DNA of 64,000 nt from Rhizobium sp. RU20A (lineage in GTDB: Bacteria; Pseudomonadota; Alphaproteobacteria; Rhizobiales; Rhizobiaceae): NCBI RefSeq assembly GCF_900155885.1, contig NZ_FTMB01000013.1, forward strand, positions 23,568-87,567. Direction: 5' to 3'. Of this stretch, positions 16,312-25,538 are shown piece after piece. Numbering within the stretch: position 1 is the first letter of the stretch; every line of letters begins with the position of its first letter. The notes beneath the pieces are model-generated. The model ran no database searches. It was not told the origin of the DNA and saw nothing but the letters and a program-made list of their open reading frames with translations. The position numbers were made by a program, and so were the translations under genes.

Positions 16312-18417
16312 TCAGGCCGAGCGGACCTCGTCCGTCGCACCGGTCAGGTGTTCGACGAGGGCAGGGAACGCCATGGGCCTGCCGAGCAGATAGCCCTGCA
16401 GCAGTTCACATCCGGCGCCGCGGGCGAAGGCGGCCTGCTCAGCCGTCTCGATCCCCTCGGCGGTAACGGGGATGCCGAGCGCGTTGGCAAGATCGATGGT
16501 CGCCCGGACGACGGCGTGTTCGTCGCTGGCAATCAGCGAGCGGTCGATCTTGACCTTGTCGAAGGCGAACTGGCGCAGCGTCCCGATGCTGGCATGGCCC
16601 GAGCCGAAATCGTCCATGGCAAAGCGCACACCTTTCGCCCGCAGGGCGGTCATGGACCGGCACGCGCGCTCCGGATGGGAGATGAGGGCACCCTCGGTCA
16701 CCTCAAGGATCAGCCTTGAGGCGGAAAAGCTGTGTTTTTCCAGAACCTTTTCGATCTCGAGGGCGAAGCGGGGATTGGCCAGTTGGACGGGCGAGATGTT
16801 GACGGAAAGGTCGAGCTCCGGAAACACGGCAAGCGATATCAGCGCCGCTTCCAGCACGTTCATCGACAGGCGTTCGATCAAGCCTGCCTTTTCGGCAAGC
16901 GGAATGAAGACGCAGGGGCTGACCGGGCCCGTCGCAGGCGACCATCGCGCCAGTGCCTCCACGCCCTTCGTACGTCCGCTCCGCGTGCAGACGAGGGGTT
17001 GGAAGACGACGTGGATCTCGTCGCTGTCGATCGCGGTCCGCAGTTTTTCCTCAAGGGCAAACAGGCTTTTGCGCTGCGCATCGAGCTCCGCCGTGTAGCT
17101 CTGTACCTGGCCACGGCCCGCATCCTTGGCGCAGTAAAGGGCGAGATCGGCGCGATGCACCGTTTCAAGGGCATCATGCCCGTCCACGACGCCCGCATAG
17201 CCGATGCTCGCGCCGATCTCCACATGGTGGCCGTCGATCAGGAAAGGTTGGGCCAGCACATGGACGATCGTGTTGCCGATGTGTGATGGATCGCGTTCGC
17301 CCGCGTGCAGCAGCGCGAATTCATCGCCCCCGAAACGGCCGATGGCGAAGGCTTCGGATGTGGTCTTGGTGAGCGTCTCGGCGATGGCGCGCAGCAGCCT
17401 GTCCCCTGTCGCGTGTCCCCAGACATCGTTGACACCCTTGAAGCCGTCGAGATCGATCAGGTGGAAAATGCTTCCCGCCGGGGCGCGATCGATGGCGGCG
17501 ATCATGCCGGCCCTGTTGTAGAGCCCCGTGAGGTGATCATGCGTCGCGTCATGGATGGCCTTGACCGCAAGATCGCTTTCTTTCTTCAGTTCGAAACGGA
17601 AGGCGGAGATGACGATCAGGATGAGGGCGAGGAGCAGGCCGCCGAGGGCGATCAGTGTCGGAAGCGCTGTGTTGTAGACGGCCGTTCCGGGGTCGGTTTT
17701 CGGCCAGACAAAGTAACCGAGCGGCTCTCCCTCGAAATTCGTGATCAGCCGCCATGACTGTCCGGGATCGGGGCTCGCCTGGATTCGCAAGGCGTTGATC
17801 TGAAACTCCTCGGCAATCGCGCCGACAAATCCGGGCGTCAATGTCTTGAAGAAGGTCAGGGTCGTGTGCGCCGTATCCAGATCCGGGTCGTTGACCGGGC
17901 GAATGCCGAGCGTTGCCGTCACAACGATCGAGCCGTCAATCTGATAGAGATCGAACACGGTGCGAATGTTCTCCAGCCGGGAGGCGACAAGCGAGCGCTT
18001 GACGATACCGGGACCGAACAGGGCGACGGCGTCGATCGGCTGGCCTTTCCGGTAGGCCGCGATCTGCGCTCCGTCCGGCCCAAGGACGATGACGCCGTCA
18101 TAAAGGGGATAATCCGCGCTGACCGCGCCCCAGTTGTCCTCGATCCAGGCGACGGGATCGCCGGACCGTACAGCTTCATAGGCATCGTCCCAGACGGCAT
18201 TGTCTCGCACCGTGCCGGCCAGCCGTTTCTTCACAGAGGACATGGCGGCCGATACCGCATTCACCAGGCGCCGCTCATCGAGCTCGTTGGTCGCGTCGCG
18301 CATCGTCGTGACCGTGCTCAGTGCCAGCGCACCGATAGCGACAAGCAGGCCGATGACGAGCGTCACCGACAGGGCAAACTTGTACGACATACGCGCAATT
18401 TTGAGACGAGCTGCCAC
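16312..18417 (-). CDS. Membrane CHASE4-GGDEF-EAL cyclic-di-GMP enzyme
   Basis: Two transmembrane helices (about 14-34 and 245-267) enclose a periplasmic CHASE4-like sensor domain (about 50-210, with DNAVWDDAYE and WGAVSADYPLYDGVIVLG). The GGDEF domain (about 285-440) has an intact GRFGGDEFALL active site. The EAL domain (about 455-695) has KGVEALARW, the Asp pair in MDDFGSGHAS and the downstream KIDRSLI. Both activities, synthesis and hydrolysis of c-di-GMP, could be functional. An alternative start lies at MSYKF, nine residues in. It converges with the DeoR gene, with 21 bases between. The ligand of the sensor is unknown. Confidence 0.9.
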   Translation of the reverse strand: MAARLKIARMSYKFALSVTLVIGLLVAIGALALSTVTTMRDATNELDERRLVNAVSAAMSSVKKRLAGTVRDNAVWDDAYEAVRSGDPVAWIEDNWGAVSADYPLYDGVIVLGPDGAQIAAYRKGQPIDAVALFGPGIVKRSLVASRLENIRTVFDLYQIDGSIVVTATLGIRPVNDPDLDTAHTTLTFFKTLTPGFVGAIAEEFQINALRIQASPDPGQSWRLITNFEGEPLGYFVWPKTDPGTAVYNTALPTLIALGGLLLALILIVISAFRFELKKESDLAVKAIHDATHDHLTGLYNRAGMIAAIDRAPAGSIFHLIDLDGFKGVNDVWGHATGDRLLRAIAETLTKTTSEAFAIGRFGGDEFALLHAGERDPSHIGNTIVHVLAQPFLIDGHHVEIGASIGYAGVVDGHDALETVHRADLALYCAKDAGRGQVQSYTAELDAQRKSLFALEEKLRTAIDSDEIHVVFQPLVCTRSGRTKGVEALARWSPATGPVSPCVFIPLAEKAGLIERLSMNVLEAALISLAVFPELDLSVNISPVQLANPRFALEIEKVLEKHSFSASRLILEVTEGALISHPERACRSMTALRAKGVRFAMDDFGSGHASIGTLRQFAFDKVKIDRSLIASDEHAVVRATIDLANALGIPVTAEGIETAEQAAFARGAGCELLQGYLLGRPMAFPALVEHLTGATDEVRSA

Positions 18418-18555
18418 CGGCTATCCGCAAAGGGGGGGAGGGCGACCTCATGTCGTTGCATCGGTGGGTGCGTGATGCACGCCGAAATTTCACGGTGTCA
18501 CTCCTATCAAAAACCCCTTGCCGTTTCGTTTGAACGACCGATCGAAACTTGGGTT

Positions 18556-18572
18556 CCAATCTTGAGGATTGG
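18556..18572. repeat. Short inverted repeat in the GGDEF-EAL/dabA gap
   Basis: CCAATC, five bases, GATTGG. It lies in the 285-base gap between the GGDEF-EAL start and the dabA end, about 139 bases upstream of the former gene. Possible operator for it. The remainder of the gap, apart from the hairpin at 18608-18639, shows nothing I can interpret. Confidence 0.35.
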
Positions 18573-18607
18573 TTTACCATGCGGTTTCGCCGGGCCCTGA
18601 TCCGCGG

Positions 18608-18639
18608 CCTTTGCGGTGGCAGGCTGCCCGCCGCAAAGG
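18608..18639 (-). terminator. Hairpin downstream of dabA
   Basis: Perfect nine-base arms CCTTTGCGG and CCGCAAAGG, with an internal GGCAG/CTGCC that can extend the fold. It lies 64 bases after the dabA stop. There is no T-run, so it may be a transcript-end stabiliser or Rho-associated terminator of the dabBA transcript. Confidence 0.45.
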
Positions 18640-18702
18640 GTCACTGTCTGCGTTCGATGGTGATCCGGACACAGGCAGTCACGGGATGACCCGCAAGACC
18701 GC

Positions 18703-21189
18703 TCACGCGGCTGCGGACGACTTGGCCGCATTTTCGCGGCCGCCCGACCAGGCGAGATTGCCCCGATAGCGCGAGGCCATGCGGCCCTCATCGTCGAGTG
18801 TGACGAGGGACAGCCAGCCATTGTCGAAGAGCGCGCGCACGGCCGGGTGGCGGGCGAGGATGTCGGTGATCGCCTCCGTGGGTGCCTCGACGACGACGGT
18901 CAGCCGCAGCGGTTCGTGAATGAAGGTCTCGCCGTCATGCACGGATTGCCAGGGCAGGCCAGCCCTGAGATTGCCGCCATTGCCTTCGGCAACGCCGATG
19001 CCGCCCACCACATTGTGCAGGAGCTTGTTGCCCGCGCCGAAGAGGGCAGGGGCGATGGCCGAGCCGAAATATTGCAGGCTGATCCAGCTCGCCACCACCA
19101 CCGGCGCCGTCAGGATGAGTTCCAGCGTCTTGAAGCCGGTGTCGCTGCGCCAGTCATAATCATGCAGGAAGGCCTGGCCGGAAAGCGACCGGCCCACTGT
19201 CCGGGCGCGCGGCGCGGCGATGAAGGCGCGGCAGCCGGCAAGGCCGAGTTCGGGGCGCACCTGCGACCAGTCGCGGCTGCGCGCGGCAAGACTTTCCGCC
19301 CGCGCGCCGTGAAGGCGAAGGGCGCGTTCAGCCCGCGCAAGGCACCCGGCCTCGGCCAGCCAGCGGCGCAGCCGCTTGCGGTCGGCCGCATCGATCGGCG
19401 TTGTAAGATCCGCGTCGAAGAGCGTCACCTCATCGGTCGTCGTGTCGTGCAGGGCGGGAATGAAGACCGTATCGGCAGGGATCTGCGGCCCCTCTTGCCG
19501 AAGCGCCGCCCGCACGGCGGGATCATTGAGGAGGCCGGTAAGCAGCCGGGCATTGACGTCGCCGGCATGGCCGCCGCAGGCGCCGCATTGCAGGGCGCTT
19601 GCAAAGGGGTTGTTCGTCACGCTCGCGCCATGGCCGGCGATCAGCACGTAACGGGCAAACCCTGTCGTCAGCGACATGGCCTTCAGCACCGACCGTGCCA
19701 TGGCGACACGCGCGGAAACATCCGGCTGCGGCGCGAGGCGAGGCCGGGCTGGGTCCTTGCTGCCGTGGGCGCTGAAACCGAAGCCGTCGCGCAAAAGCTT
19801 GCCGGCATAGACCGGCCCCATTGCCTCGACGAAGGCGAAAGAGGAAACGGCCGCGAGCTTGAACCGGCCCCAGGCCCGGATGGCACGGGCCCCGAAGCGT
19901 GCCTGCCGGTCGGCCTCGGCGCTCTTGTCCTCGGGGCCATCCACGGCGCTGCAGCTGAAGACGGAGGGCTTCAGGAGAACCGGCAACCGGTGTTCGGCGC
20001 AGTCGGAGGCAAAGCCGCGATGCTGCGCACCGAGACCGAAGAAGCCGGCAAAGCCGAGCGTGCGGATAGCCGGATCGAGGCTTTCCAGCGCGCGGCGAAA
20101 GACCTCGGAGCGCACATCGATGCAGAAGGCGGCCTGCACCATGGGCCGTTCCGATGTCCCCTGTGGCAGGGCCGGTCTCGGAGCGGGTGTGGCGAGCGTT
20201 TCGCCGAGCACGCGCTGCGTGGCACGTTCGGCCGCCGCCTGGAGGACGGCGTCGATGATCATCTCGGCGTCGGGCGCGAGCGGCGCCGTGTGGCTGGTCC
20301 GCACCCGCTGCCAGTCACTCCCGACGAGGGGCTGGTGCTTGAGGAAGAGCGCCTCCTCGAAGACGAGCCGGATGGCCAGAAGCTCGAGCGCCGTCGTATC
20401 GCTGCCGCCGCCGACGTCGGCGGTGAACTGCAACTGGCGGGCAAATTGCGCCGTGCCGCCGAGGCCAAGCAGCAACTGGTGGAAATAGGTGCCGGGATCG
20501 GCCCCGAGCCCAAGCGTCATGGCGGCCCGCGCGATGGCGTCCACCGGCGCTTCCGGCGTGGCCGCCACATGGGCGCCGAAGCCGGAAAGGCCGATGATTT
20601 CCGGCGTCAAGTCGTGGCTGGCGAAGGCCCGCCAGGCCGTGTAGAGCCCGCCGCGCCGCGAGGCGGCCCAGAGCGCCTGACCCTCGTCGAAAAAGCCGGC
20701 GGCAAAGACGCCGATCCGGTCCGCCACCAGCCCCGGCCAGTCCTTGCCCGTCGCATGGGCGCAAAGCTCGGCGATGGTCGGCAGGGCTTCGACGGGCGCC
20801 GGTTCATGGGCAAGCGCTGCCGTCAGAGCGGCAAGATCGATGGCCGGATCGAGATCGCGGACGGCCGTCTCGGCGGAGAGCGCCGCAAGAAGATCGGCAT
20901 CGGTAATCTCGCCCCGCGCGATCCGCTCGGCGTAATGGCTGCGGGGCAGGGCGAGGCGGACGCCGCTGATGCGGGCAAGCCGCGCCGCCGCCATTTCCAG
21001 CCGTTCACCGCTCTGGCCGAGGAAAGGATTGACGGCGACGGTCGCGGTGAGGGGAAAGGCGGGCGGAATGGCTCTCACCGCAGCGTCGGCCGCCTTCGCA
21101 AGCGCTTCGCCGTGCAGGGGCTCGACATGCAGGGCGGCGACGGAGCGTGCATCCACCGACCGGGTCTGAGGGGAGATCGTCTTGGTCAT
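18703..21189 (-). CDS. dabA: Inorganic-carbon uptake subunit DabA (UPF0753/DUF2309)
   Basis: Large soluble subunit of the DAB (DabAB) system, which couples an ion gradient to accumulation of bicarbonate through a carbonic-anhydrase-like zinc site. Predicted zinc ligands of the family are visible: Cys and Asp in AFCIDVRSE, and His and Cys in IAGHGASVTNNPFASALQCGACGG. 828 residues, normal. It follows dabB with a 4-base gap, so the two are one transcript, and a LysR regulator is divergent. No RuBisCO is seen in the window. In an aerobic anoxygenic phototroph the bicarbonate could serve PEP or pyruvate carboxylase (inference). Confidence 0.92.
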   Translation of the reverse strand: MTKTISPQTRSVDARSVAALHVEPLHGEALAKAADAAVRAIPPAFPLTATVAVNPFLGQSGERLEMAAARLARISGVRLALPRSHYAERIARGEITDADLLAALSAETAVRDLDPAIDLAALTAALAHEPAPVEALPTIAELCAHATGKDWPGLVADRIGVFAAGFFDEGQALWAASRRGGLYTAWRAFASHDLTPEIIGLSGFGAHVAATPEAPVDAIARAAMTLGLGADPGTYFHQLLLGLGGTAQFARQLQFTADVGGGSDTTALELLAIRLVFEEALFLKHQPLVGSDWQRVRTSHTAPLAPDAEMIIDAVLQAAAERATQRVLGETLATPAPRPALPQGTSERPMVQAAFCIDVRSEVFRRALESLDPAIRTLGFAGFFGLGAQHRGFASDCAEHRLPVLLKPSVFSCSAVDGPEDKSAEADRQARFGARAIRAWGRFKLAAVSSFAFVEAMGPVYAGKLLRDGFGFSAHGSKDPARPRLAPQPDVSARVAMARSVLKAMSLTTGFARYVLIAGHGASVTNNPFASALQCGACGGHAGDVNARLLTGLLNDPAVRAALRQEGPQIPADTVFIPALHDTTTDEVTLFDADLTTPIDAADRKRLRRWLAEAGCLARAERALRLHGARAESLAARSRDWSQVRPELGLAGCRAFIAAPRARTVGRSLSGQAFLHDYDWRSDTGFKTLELILTAPVVVASWISLQYFGSAIAPALFGAGNKLLHNVVGGIGVAEGNGGNLRAGLPWQSVHDGETFIHEPLRLTVVVEAPTEAITDILARHPAVRALFDNGWLSLVTLDDEGRMASRYRGNLAWSGGRENAAKSSAAA

Positions 21190-21193
21190 CGCA

Positions 21194-22858
21194 TCACTCC
21201 TTGATGGCGGCGGGGGTAGGGGGGGTAATCGACGGGCAAAGCCCGGTTTTTTTATCTGTCGACCAGCCGCCGATCAGCCGGTCGAAGAGCGCATTGACGT
21301 AAAGCCCGTTGGCGAGGTGTACGCGCAGGCCCGCCGCTGCGGGGTGGTAGGCCCAGAGCGGGAAGAGCGACTGGGCGACGGCCACGGCGCCGAAGGTGAC
21401 GACCGCCAGCAGCATCAGCGTCCATTCGAGCGGCCCCGGCGCCGGCGTTGCCGGAAGCGTGCCGGTCAGAAGCCAGTCGGCGAGGCGCTGCAGGGCGAAA
21501 TAGGCCGTGGCGGCCGAGACGGCGTAGAGCGCGGTGCGCCAGGTCAGCGCCCTGGGCGCGGCATCGGCAAGGCCCTGCGCGATGAGGTAGGCTACGCCGA
21601 ATATCAGGATGGCGCCAAGCGCCAGCGCCTGCGGCGGCTTGTCCGCAAAGCCGAAGAGGAGGCCGATCACCGCATAGATGGCGAGTGCCAGCAGGAAGGC
21701 GCGGCCGACCGCCCGCGCGTCGGGGATCGCCACCGGCCCCGGCCGACGGATGGCCGCCACCGTTTCCACGGCGGAGCCGGAGGAGAGGAAGGCATGGGCC
21801 TTGTAGAGCGAGTGGGCCACGATGTGCAGCAGCGCGATGGGGAAGAGCGCAAGACCGCACTGCAGGATCATGAAGCCCATCTGCGCCACGGTGGACCAGG
21901 CGAGCGAGGACTTGACCGCCGACTGGGTGAGCATGACGACGCTGCCGAAGAGCGCGGTAAAGCCGCCGACCATGACGAGAACCGCCAGCACCACCGGTGC
22001 CTGAAGCATGACATCGGCAAAGCGGATCAGGAGGAAGCCGCCCGCATTGACGATGCCCGCATGCAGGAGGGCCGAGACCGGGGTCGGGGTTTCCATCACC
22101 TCCGTCAGCCAGCCATGGGTCGGAAACTGCGCCGACTTCAGGAGGGCGGCGAGGGCCAGAAGCGCGGCGGCGAAGGCGGGCAGGGCGCTTTGGGATGCGG
22201 CGCTCTCGCCGGCCTGGGCAGCGGCAAGGATTTGTCCGATGTCGCCCGTGCCGTAGGCGATGGCCAGCAACACGGCCGCGCCGATCAGCGCCGCATCGCC
22301 GATGCGCGAGACGATGAACTTCTTGCGGGCAGCGCGTGCGGCCGCGATCCGTCCGGGATAGAAGAGCAGCAACTGGTGCAGAAGCAGGCTGGTGACGATC
22401 CAGGCCGCAACGAGCTGCAGCAGCGTGCCGGCCTGCACCAGCATCAGAACGGCAGCCAGGGTTGCCGTCATGAAGCCGGTGAAGGGCCCCTGCCGCGGCT
22501 CGCCATCCAGAAACGTGCCGGCGTAGCGCAGCACCAGCCAGCCGATGAAGGAGACGAGCAGCATCAGGATGAGGCTGACGAGATCGAGCCGGGGGGCGAA
22601 GGCGACGAGACCATAGCCGAGCGCCGGTCCGGTGCCCGGCCCGTAGGCCGCCAGAACGAGGGCGGAGAGGAGGGCGACGAGCATGGCGCCGAGCGCGCTG
22701 GCTTCGGCGACCTGCACCGCCCGACGCGGGCGAAGGCCGGGCGCCTTGAATGCGTAAAGGGATGCGAAGGCCAGCGCGAGCGGCGCCAGCAGCGGCAGGG
22801 CGCGCGCCAGCGAGATGAGATGCGGGGCAAGATCTGGCAGCGTAAAAGGTGGGATCAT
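21194..22858 (-). CDS. dabB: Inorganic-carbon uptake membrane subunit DabB (NuoL-like)
   Basis: Polytopic inner-membrane protein of the complex I NuoL/MrpA antiporter superfamily. Many hydrophobic helices are visible, and the proton-channel segment SAQFPTHGWLTEVMETPTPVSALLHAGIVNAGGFLL is typical. 554 residues. On its own it could be taken for an NADH dehydrogenase or Mrp subunit, but the directly following dabA identifies it as the cation-translocating partner that powers bicarbonate uptake. The start at 22858 is 124 bases from the divergent LysR gene; an AT-rich promoter region lies between. Confidence 0.9.
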   Translation of the reverse strand: MIPPFTLPDLAPHLISLARALPLLAPLALAFASLYAFKAPGLRPRRAVQVAEASALGAMLVALLSALVLAAYGPGTGPALGYGLVAFAPRLDLVSLILMLLVSFIGWLVLRYAGTFLDGEPRQGPFTGFMTATLAAVLMLVQAGTLLQLVAAWIVTSLLLHQLLLFYPGRIAAARAARKKFIVSRIGDAALIGAAVLLAIAYGTGDIGQILAAAQAGESAASQSALPAFAAALLALAALLKSAQFPTHGWLTEVMETPTPVSALLHAGIVNAGGFLLIRFADVMLQAPVVLAVLVMVGGFTALFGSVVMLTQSAVKSSLAWSTVAQMGFMILQCGLALFPIALLHIVAHSLYKAHAFLSSGSAVETVAAIRRPGPVAIPDARAVGRAFLLALAIYAVIGLLFGFADKPPQALALGAILIFGVAYLIAQGLADAAPRALTWRTALYAVSAATAYFALQRLADWLLTGTLPATPAPGPLEWTLMLLAVVTFGAVAVAQSLFPLWAYHPAAAGLRVHLANGLYVNALFDRLIGGWSTDKKTGLCPSITPPTPAAIKE

Positions 22859-22951
22859 CGAGCGTCTCCGGTCTGGACCGCGTGCCGGAGGGCGATTGCG
22901 GCCGTATGGAAGCGCTGATAGCAGCCGGAGGAACTCAATAAAAATTCATTG

Positions 22952-22974
22952 TTTATCGAAAATCGTTCTATAAA
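22952..22974. promoter_or_regulatory. AT-rich dyad in the dabB-LysR intergenic region
   Basis: TTTAT, 13 bases, ATAAA, within a strongly AT-rich stretch (22940-22982) between divergent genes. The spacing and symmetry resemble T-N11-A LysR recognition sites. Probable binding site of the adjacent LysR protein, controlling dabBA. Confidence 0.45.
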
Positions 22975-22982
22975 ATATATGA

Positions 22983-23852
22983 ATGACCGAGCTCAACTAT
23001 CATCACCTGCGCTACTTCCGTGCCGTTGCGCATGATGGAAACCTGACGCGGGCGGCCGAGCGGCTAAACCTGTCGCAATCGGCCCTGTCGATCCAGATAA
23101 AGCAGCTGGAAACGCGGCTCGGCCAGGCCCTCTTCGAGCGGCGCGGCCGGCAACTTTACCTCACCGAGGCCGGGCGTATCGCGCTCGACCATGCCGATAC
23201 GATCTTCGCGGCCGGCGAGGAGCTGGTGGAAACGCTGAAGGAAACCGGCCGGGCGCGCCGCGCCATCCGCATCGGCGCGCTGGCGACGTTGTCACGCAAT
23301 TTCCAGATGGAGTTCCTGCGCCCCATCCTCGGGCGCAGCGACGTCGACATGATCCTGCGCTCGGGCAGCACGGGCGAGCTTCTCTCCAGCCTCGAGGCGC
23401 TCAACCTCGACATCGTCCTTCTCAACCAGCCGCCGCGAGCCGATGCGGTGACGTCCTTCATCGCTGAGACCGTCTACGAGCAGCGCGTCAGCCTGATCGG
23501 CCGCCCCGCCTATGGCAGGCCGGGCGAAAGCCTCGCCGACCTCCTCGCCCGCCATCCGGTGGTGCTGCCGACGCTGGAAAGCGGCGTGCGCGCCCAGTTC
23601 GATGCGCTGGTCGCGCGCCTTGCCATCACCCCGCAGATCGCCGCCGAAGTGGACGACATGGCAATGATGCGCCTGCTCGCCCGCGAAGGTGCCGGCCTCG
23701 CGGTCCTCCCCCCCATCGTCGTCAAGGGCGAGCTCGAAACGGGCCTGCTCACCGAATTCGACGCCCTGCCGGGCCTCACCGAAACCTTCTACGCCGTCAC
23801 CACCAAACGCCGCTTCCCCAACCCGCTGATCCGGACGCTGCTGAACCGGTAG
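22983..23852 (+). CDS. LysR-family regulator, probable activator of dabBA
   Basis: N-terminal winged HTH (residues 5-62, LRYFRAVAHDGNLTRAAERLNLSQSALS split over two helices) and a LysR substrate-binding domain to the C-terminus. 289 residues, normal. It resembles the NhaR-like group. Divergent from dabB, the arrangement typical of a LysR protein controlling its neighbour. A CO2- or metabolite-sensing role is inferred only from that context. Confidence 0.88.
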   Translation: MTELNYHHLRYFRAVAHDGNLTRAAERLNLSQSALSIQIKQLETRLGQALFERRGRQLYLTEAGRIALDHADTIFAAGEELVETLKETGRARRAIRIGALATLSRNFQMEFLRPILGRSDVDMILRSGSTGELLSSLEALNLDIVLLNQPPRADAVTSFIAETVYEQRVSLIGRPAYGRPGESLADLLARHPVVLPTLESGVRAQFDALVARLAITPQIAAEVDDMAMMRLLAREGAGLAVLPPIVVKGELETGLLTEFDALPGLTETFYAVTTKRRFPNPLIRTLLNR

Positions 23853-23870
23853 GGGAGGGTGAAAATGCGA

Positions 23871-24376
23871 TCAGCGGGCGGCATGCAGACCGTTTGCCAC
23901 CCGCTCCCGGATGAGGCGGGTGACGGCGGAGACCGTGTAGCGGCCGGCGCTGACGGAGGCGACGAGGACGAACTCGACATCTTCCATCGTCGGCAGGGCC
24001 TGCGGTGGCAGTTCCCGCAGTCCGGAGGGCGCGACGAGGTTGCGGGGCTGGACGAGGACGCCCATGCCGGCCCGCGCCGCAGCCGTCAGGCCGCCGAGGC
24101 TCTAGCTGTAGCAGACGATCCGCCAGGGGTGCTTGGTGCGATCGAGCGCCTCCATCAGCAGCGTCCGCGTCACGCTCGGCCGGGAAAGACAATGAGTGGC
24201 AGGATGGGCTTGGTCAGCACGGCCTCCGGAGCGGCCGCCAGCCAGACCAGCGGCTCGCGCAGCCCGAGTTTCTGGCTGGCGATCGTGAAACTGCCGAGCT
24301 GGGCAATCGAAACGAAGCTGCGCAGGTGGACGAGATTGAAAATATCACGTTTCCCGATGACCGTTATTTCTTGCAT
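23871..24376 (-). pseudogene. Decayed LysR-family regulator
   Basis: Minus-strand remnant of a LysR gene. An HTH start (VHLRSFVSIAQLGSFTIASQKLGL) is joined abruptly to the end part of a substrate-binding domain (REPLVWLAA..LPLIVFPG), so most of the centre is deleted. A frameshift follows FPG; the continuation VTRTLLMEALD...WRIVCYS lies in another frame. An in-frame TAG then separates this from SLGGLTAAARAGMGVLVQPRNL. Three independent lesions make a functional protein very unlikely. The target genes it once controlled may be the transporter at 24477 or genes lost nearby. Confidence 0.85.
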
Positions 24377-24419
24377 TGGATTTGACGATAACTAGTGTCG
24401 GGCCTCTGTCCAGGCCCAC

Positions 24420-24469
24420 GCGAACCAAATTCAAGCGAGCCAAATTCAAGCGAGCCAAATTCGAGCGAG
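24420..24469. repeat. 15-base tandem repeat, three copies and a part
   Basis: Unit GCGAGCCAAATTCAA, copies at 24420, 24435 and 24450 with one mismatch each in the outer copies, then a partial GCGAG. It ends seven bases before the transporter ATG and so forms part of its leader and ribosome-binding region. Copy number could vary by slippage. Confidence 0.8.
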
Positions 24470-24476
24470 ATTGCCG

Positions 24477-25466
24477 ATGAAGCGCCTCCTTCCCGATACG
24501 TTCACGCTGCTGCTCGTCGCCACGGTGGTGCTGGCGAGCTTCCTGCCGATCGCCGGAGAGCCGGCCGAATGGTTCGGCCTCGCGACCAATCTCGCCATTG
24601 CCCTTCTGTTCTTCCTTCACGGCGCACGGCTTTCAACGGATGTCGTGGTGGCCGGGTTTCTGCATTGGCGTCTGCAGAGCTTCATCCTCGCCGTCACCTT
24701 CGTGGTCTTTCCGCTGCTCGGTCTGCTCCTCGGCCTCCTGTCGCCCTGGCTGATCCCGCCGGCTCTCTATCTCGGCCTTCTCTATGTCTGCGTGCTGCCC
24801 TCGACGGTGCAGTCCTCCATCGCCTTCACCTCGATTGCTGGCGGCAATGTGCCGGCTGCCATCTGCGCCGCATCCGCATCGAACATCCTCGGCATGTTCC
24901 TGACGCCGGCGCTTGTGGCTGTCCTTTTCACGGCGGGTGGCCACGTCGGGGTGTCGCTTGAGATGATCTGGAAGATCCTGCTGCAGCTTTTCGCGCCCTT
25001 CGTGCTGGGGCAGATTCTCCAGCCCTTCATCGGCAACTGGATCCGGGCGCGCAAATCGCTGCTCGCGCCGGTCGATCGCGGGTCGATCCTGATGGTGGTC
25101 TATCTCGCCTTTTCCAATGCGGTGATCGAAGGCATCTGGTCGAACGTCTCGACGGCCGATCTGGCGCTGGTGATCGGCCTCGACATTGCGCTTCTCGTCA
25201 TCGTCCTCCTCATCACCACCTTTGCCTCGAAGCTCTTCGGCTTCAGCCGCGAGGACCGGATTGCCGCGATTTTCTGCGGCTCGAAGAAGAGCCTTGCCAG
25301 CGGCGTGCCCATGGCCGGCGTCATCTTCGCCGGCCAGTCGGTCGGCGCCATCGTCCTGCCGCTGATGCTGTTCCATCAGATCCAGCTGATGGTCTGCGCC
25401 TGGCTCGCGCGCGGTTTTGCGCAGAAAAGGGCGCAGACGGAGCGCGTGCTCAAGGCGGCAGCCTGA
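24477..25466 (+). CDS. Bile acid:sodium symporter family transporter
   Basis: Polytopic membrane protein of the SBF/BASS superfamily (PF13593-like, as in YfeH), about ten helices over 329 residues. The conserved crossover segments are visible: LPSTVQSSIAFTSIAGGNVPAAICAASASNILG near residue 105 and CGSKKSLASGVPMAGVIF near residue 266. It probably imports a small organic anion with Na+; the substrate is not evident. Start at ATG 24477 (MKRLLPD) rather than the TTG two codons earlier. Flanked on both sides by decayed genes, so it is a survivor of a degenerating segment. Confidence 0.85.
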   Translation: MKRLLPDTFTLLLVATVVLASFLPIAGEPAEWFGLATNLAIALLFFLHGARLSTDVVVAGFLHWRLQSFILAVTFVVFPLLGLLLGLLSPWLIPPALYLGLLYVCVLPSTVQSSIAFTSIAGGNVPAAICAASASNILGMFLTPALVAVLFTAGGHVGVSLEMIWKILLQLFAPFVLGQILQPFIGNWIRARKSLLAPVDRGSILMVVYLAFSNAVIEGIWSNVSTADLALVIGLDIALLVIVLLITTFASKLFGFSREDRIAAIFCGSKKSLASGVPMAGVIFAGQSVGAIVLPLMLFHQIQLMVCAWLARGFAQKRAQTERVLKAAA

Positions 25467-25538
25467 GAGAAAGCCTTGTTTTGCCGTTACGGCATTTCTA
25501 AGCGCGGGGCACCATCCCGCGCGCTCAAAGGGAAAGCG

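Noticed and set aside
18847..21204. 785-codon open frame opposite dabA
   Set aside because: dabA carries the conserved zinc-ligand motifs; the opposite frame has none and is of shadow composition.
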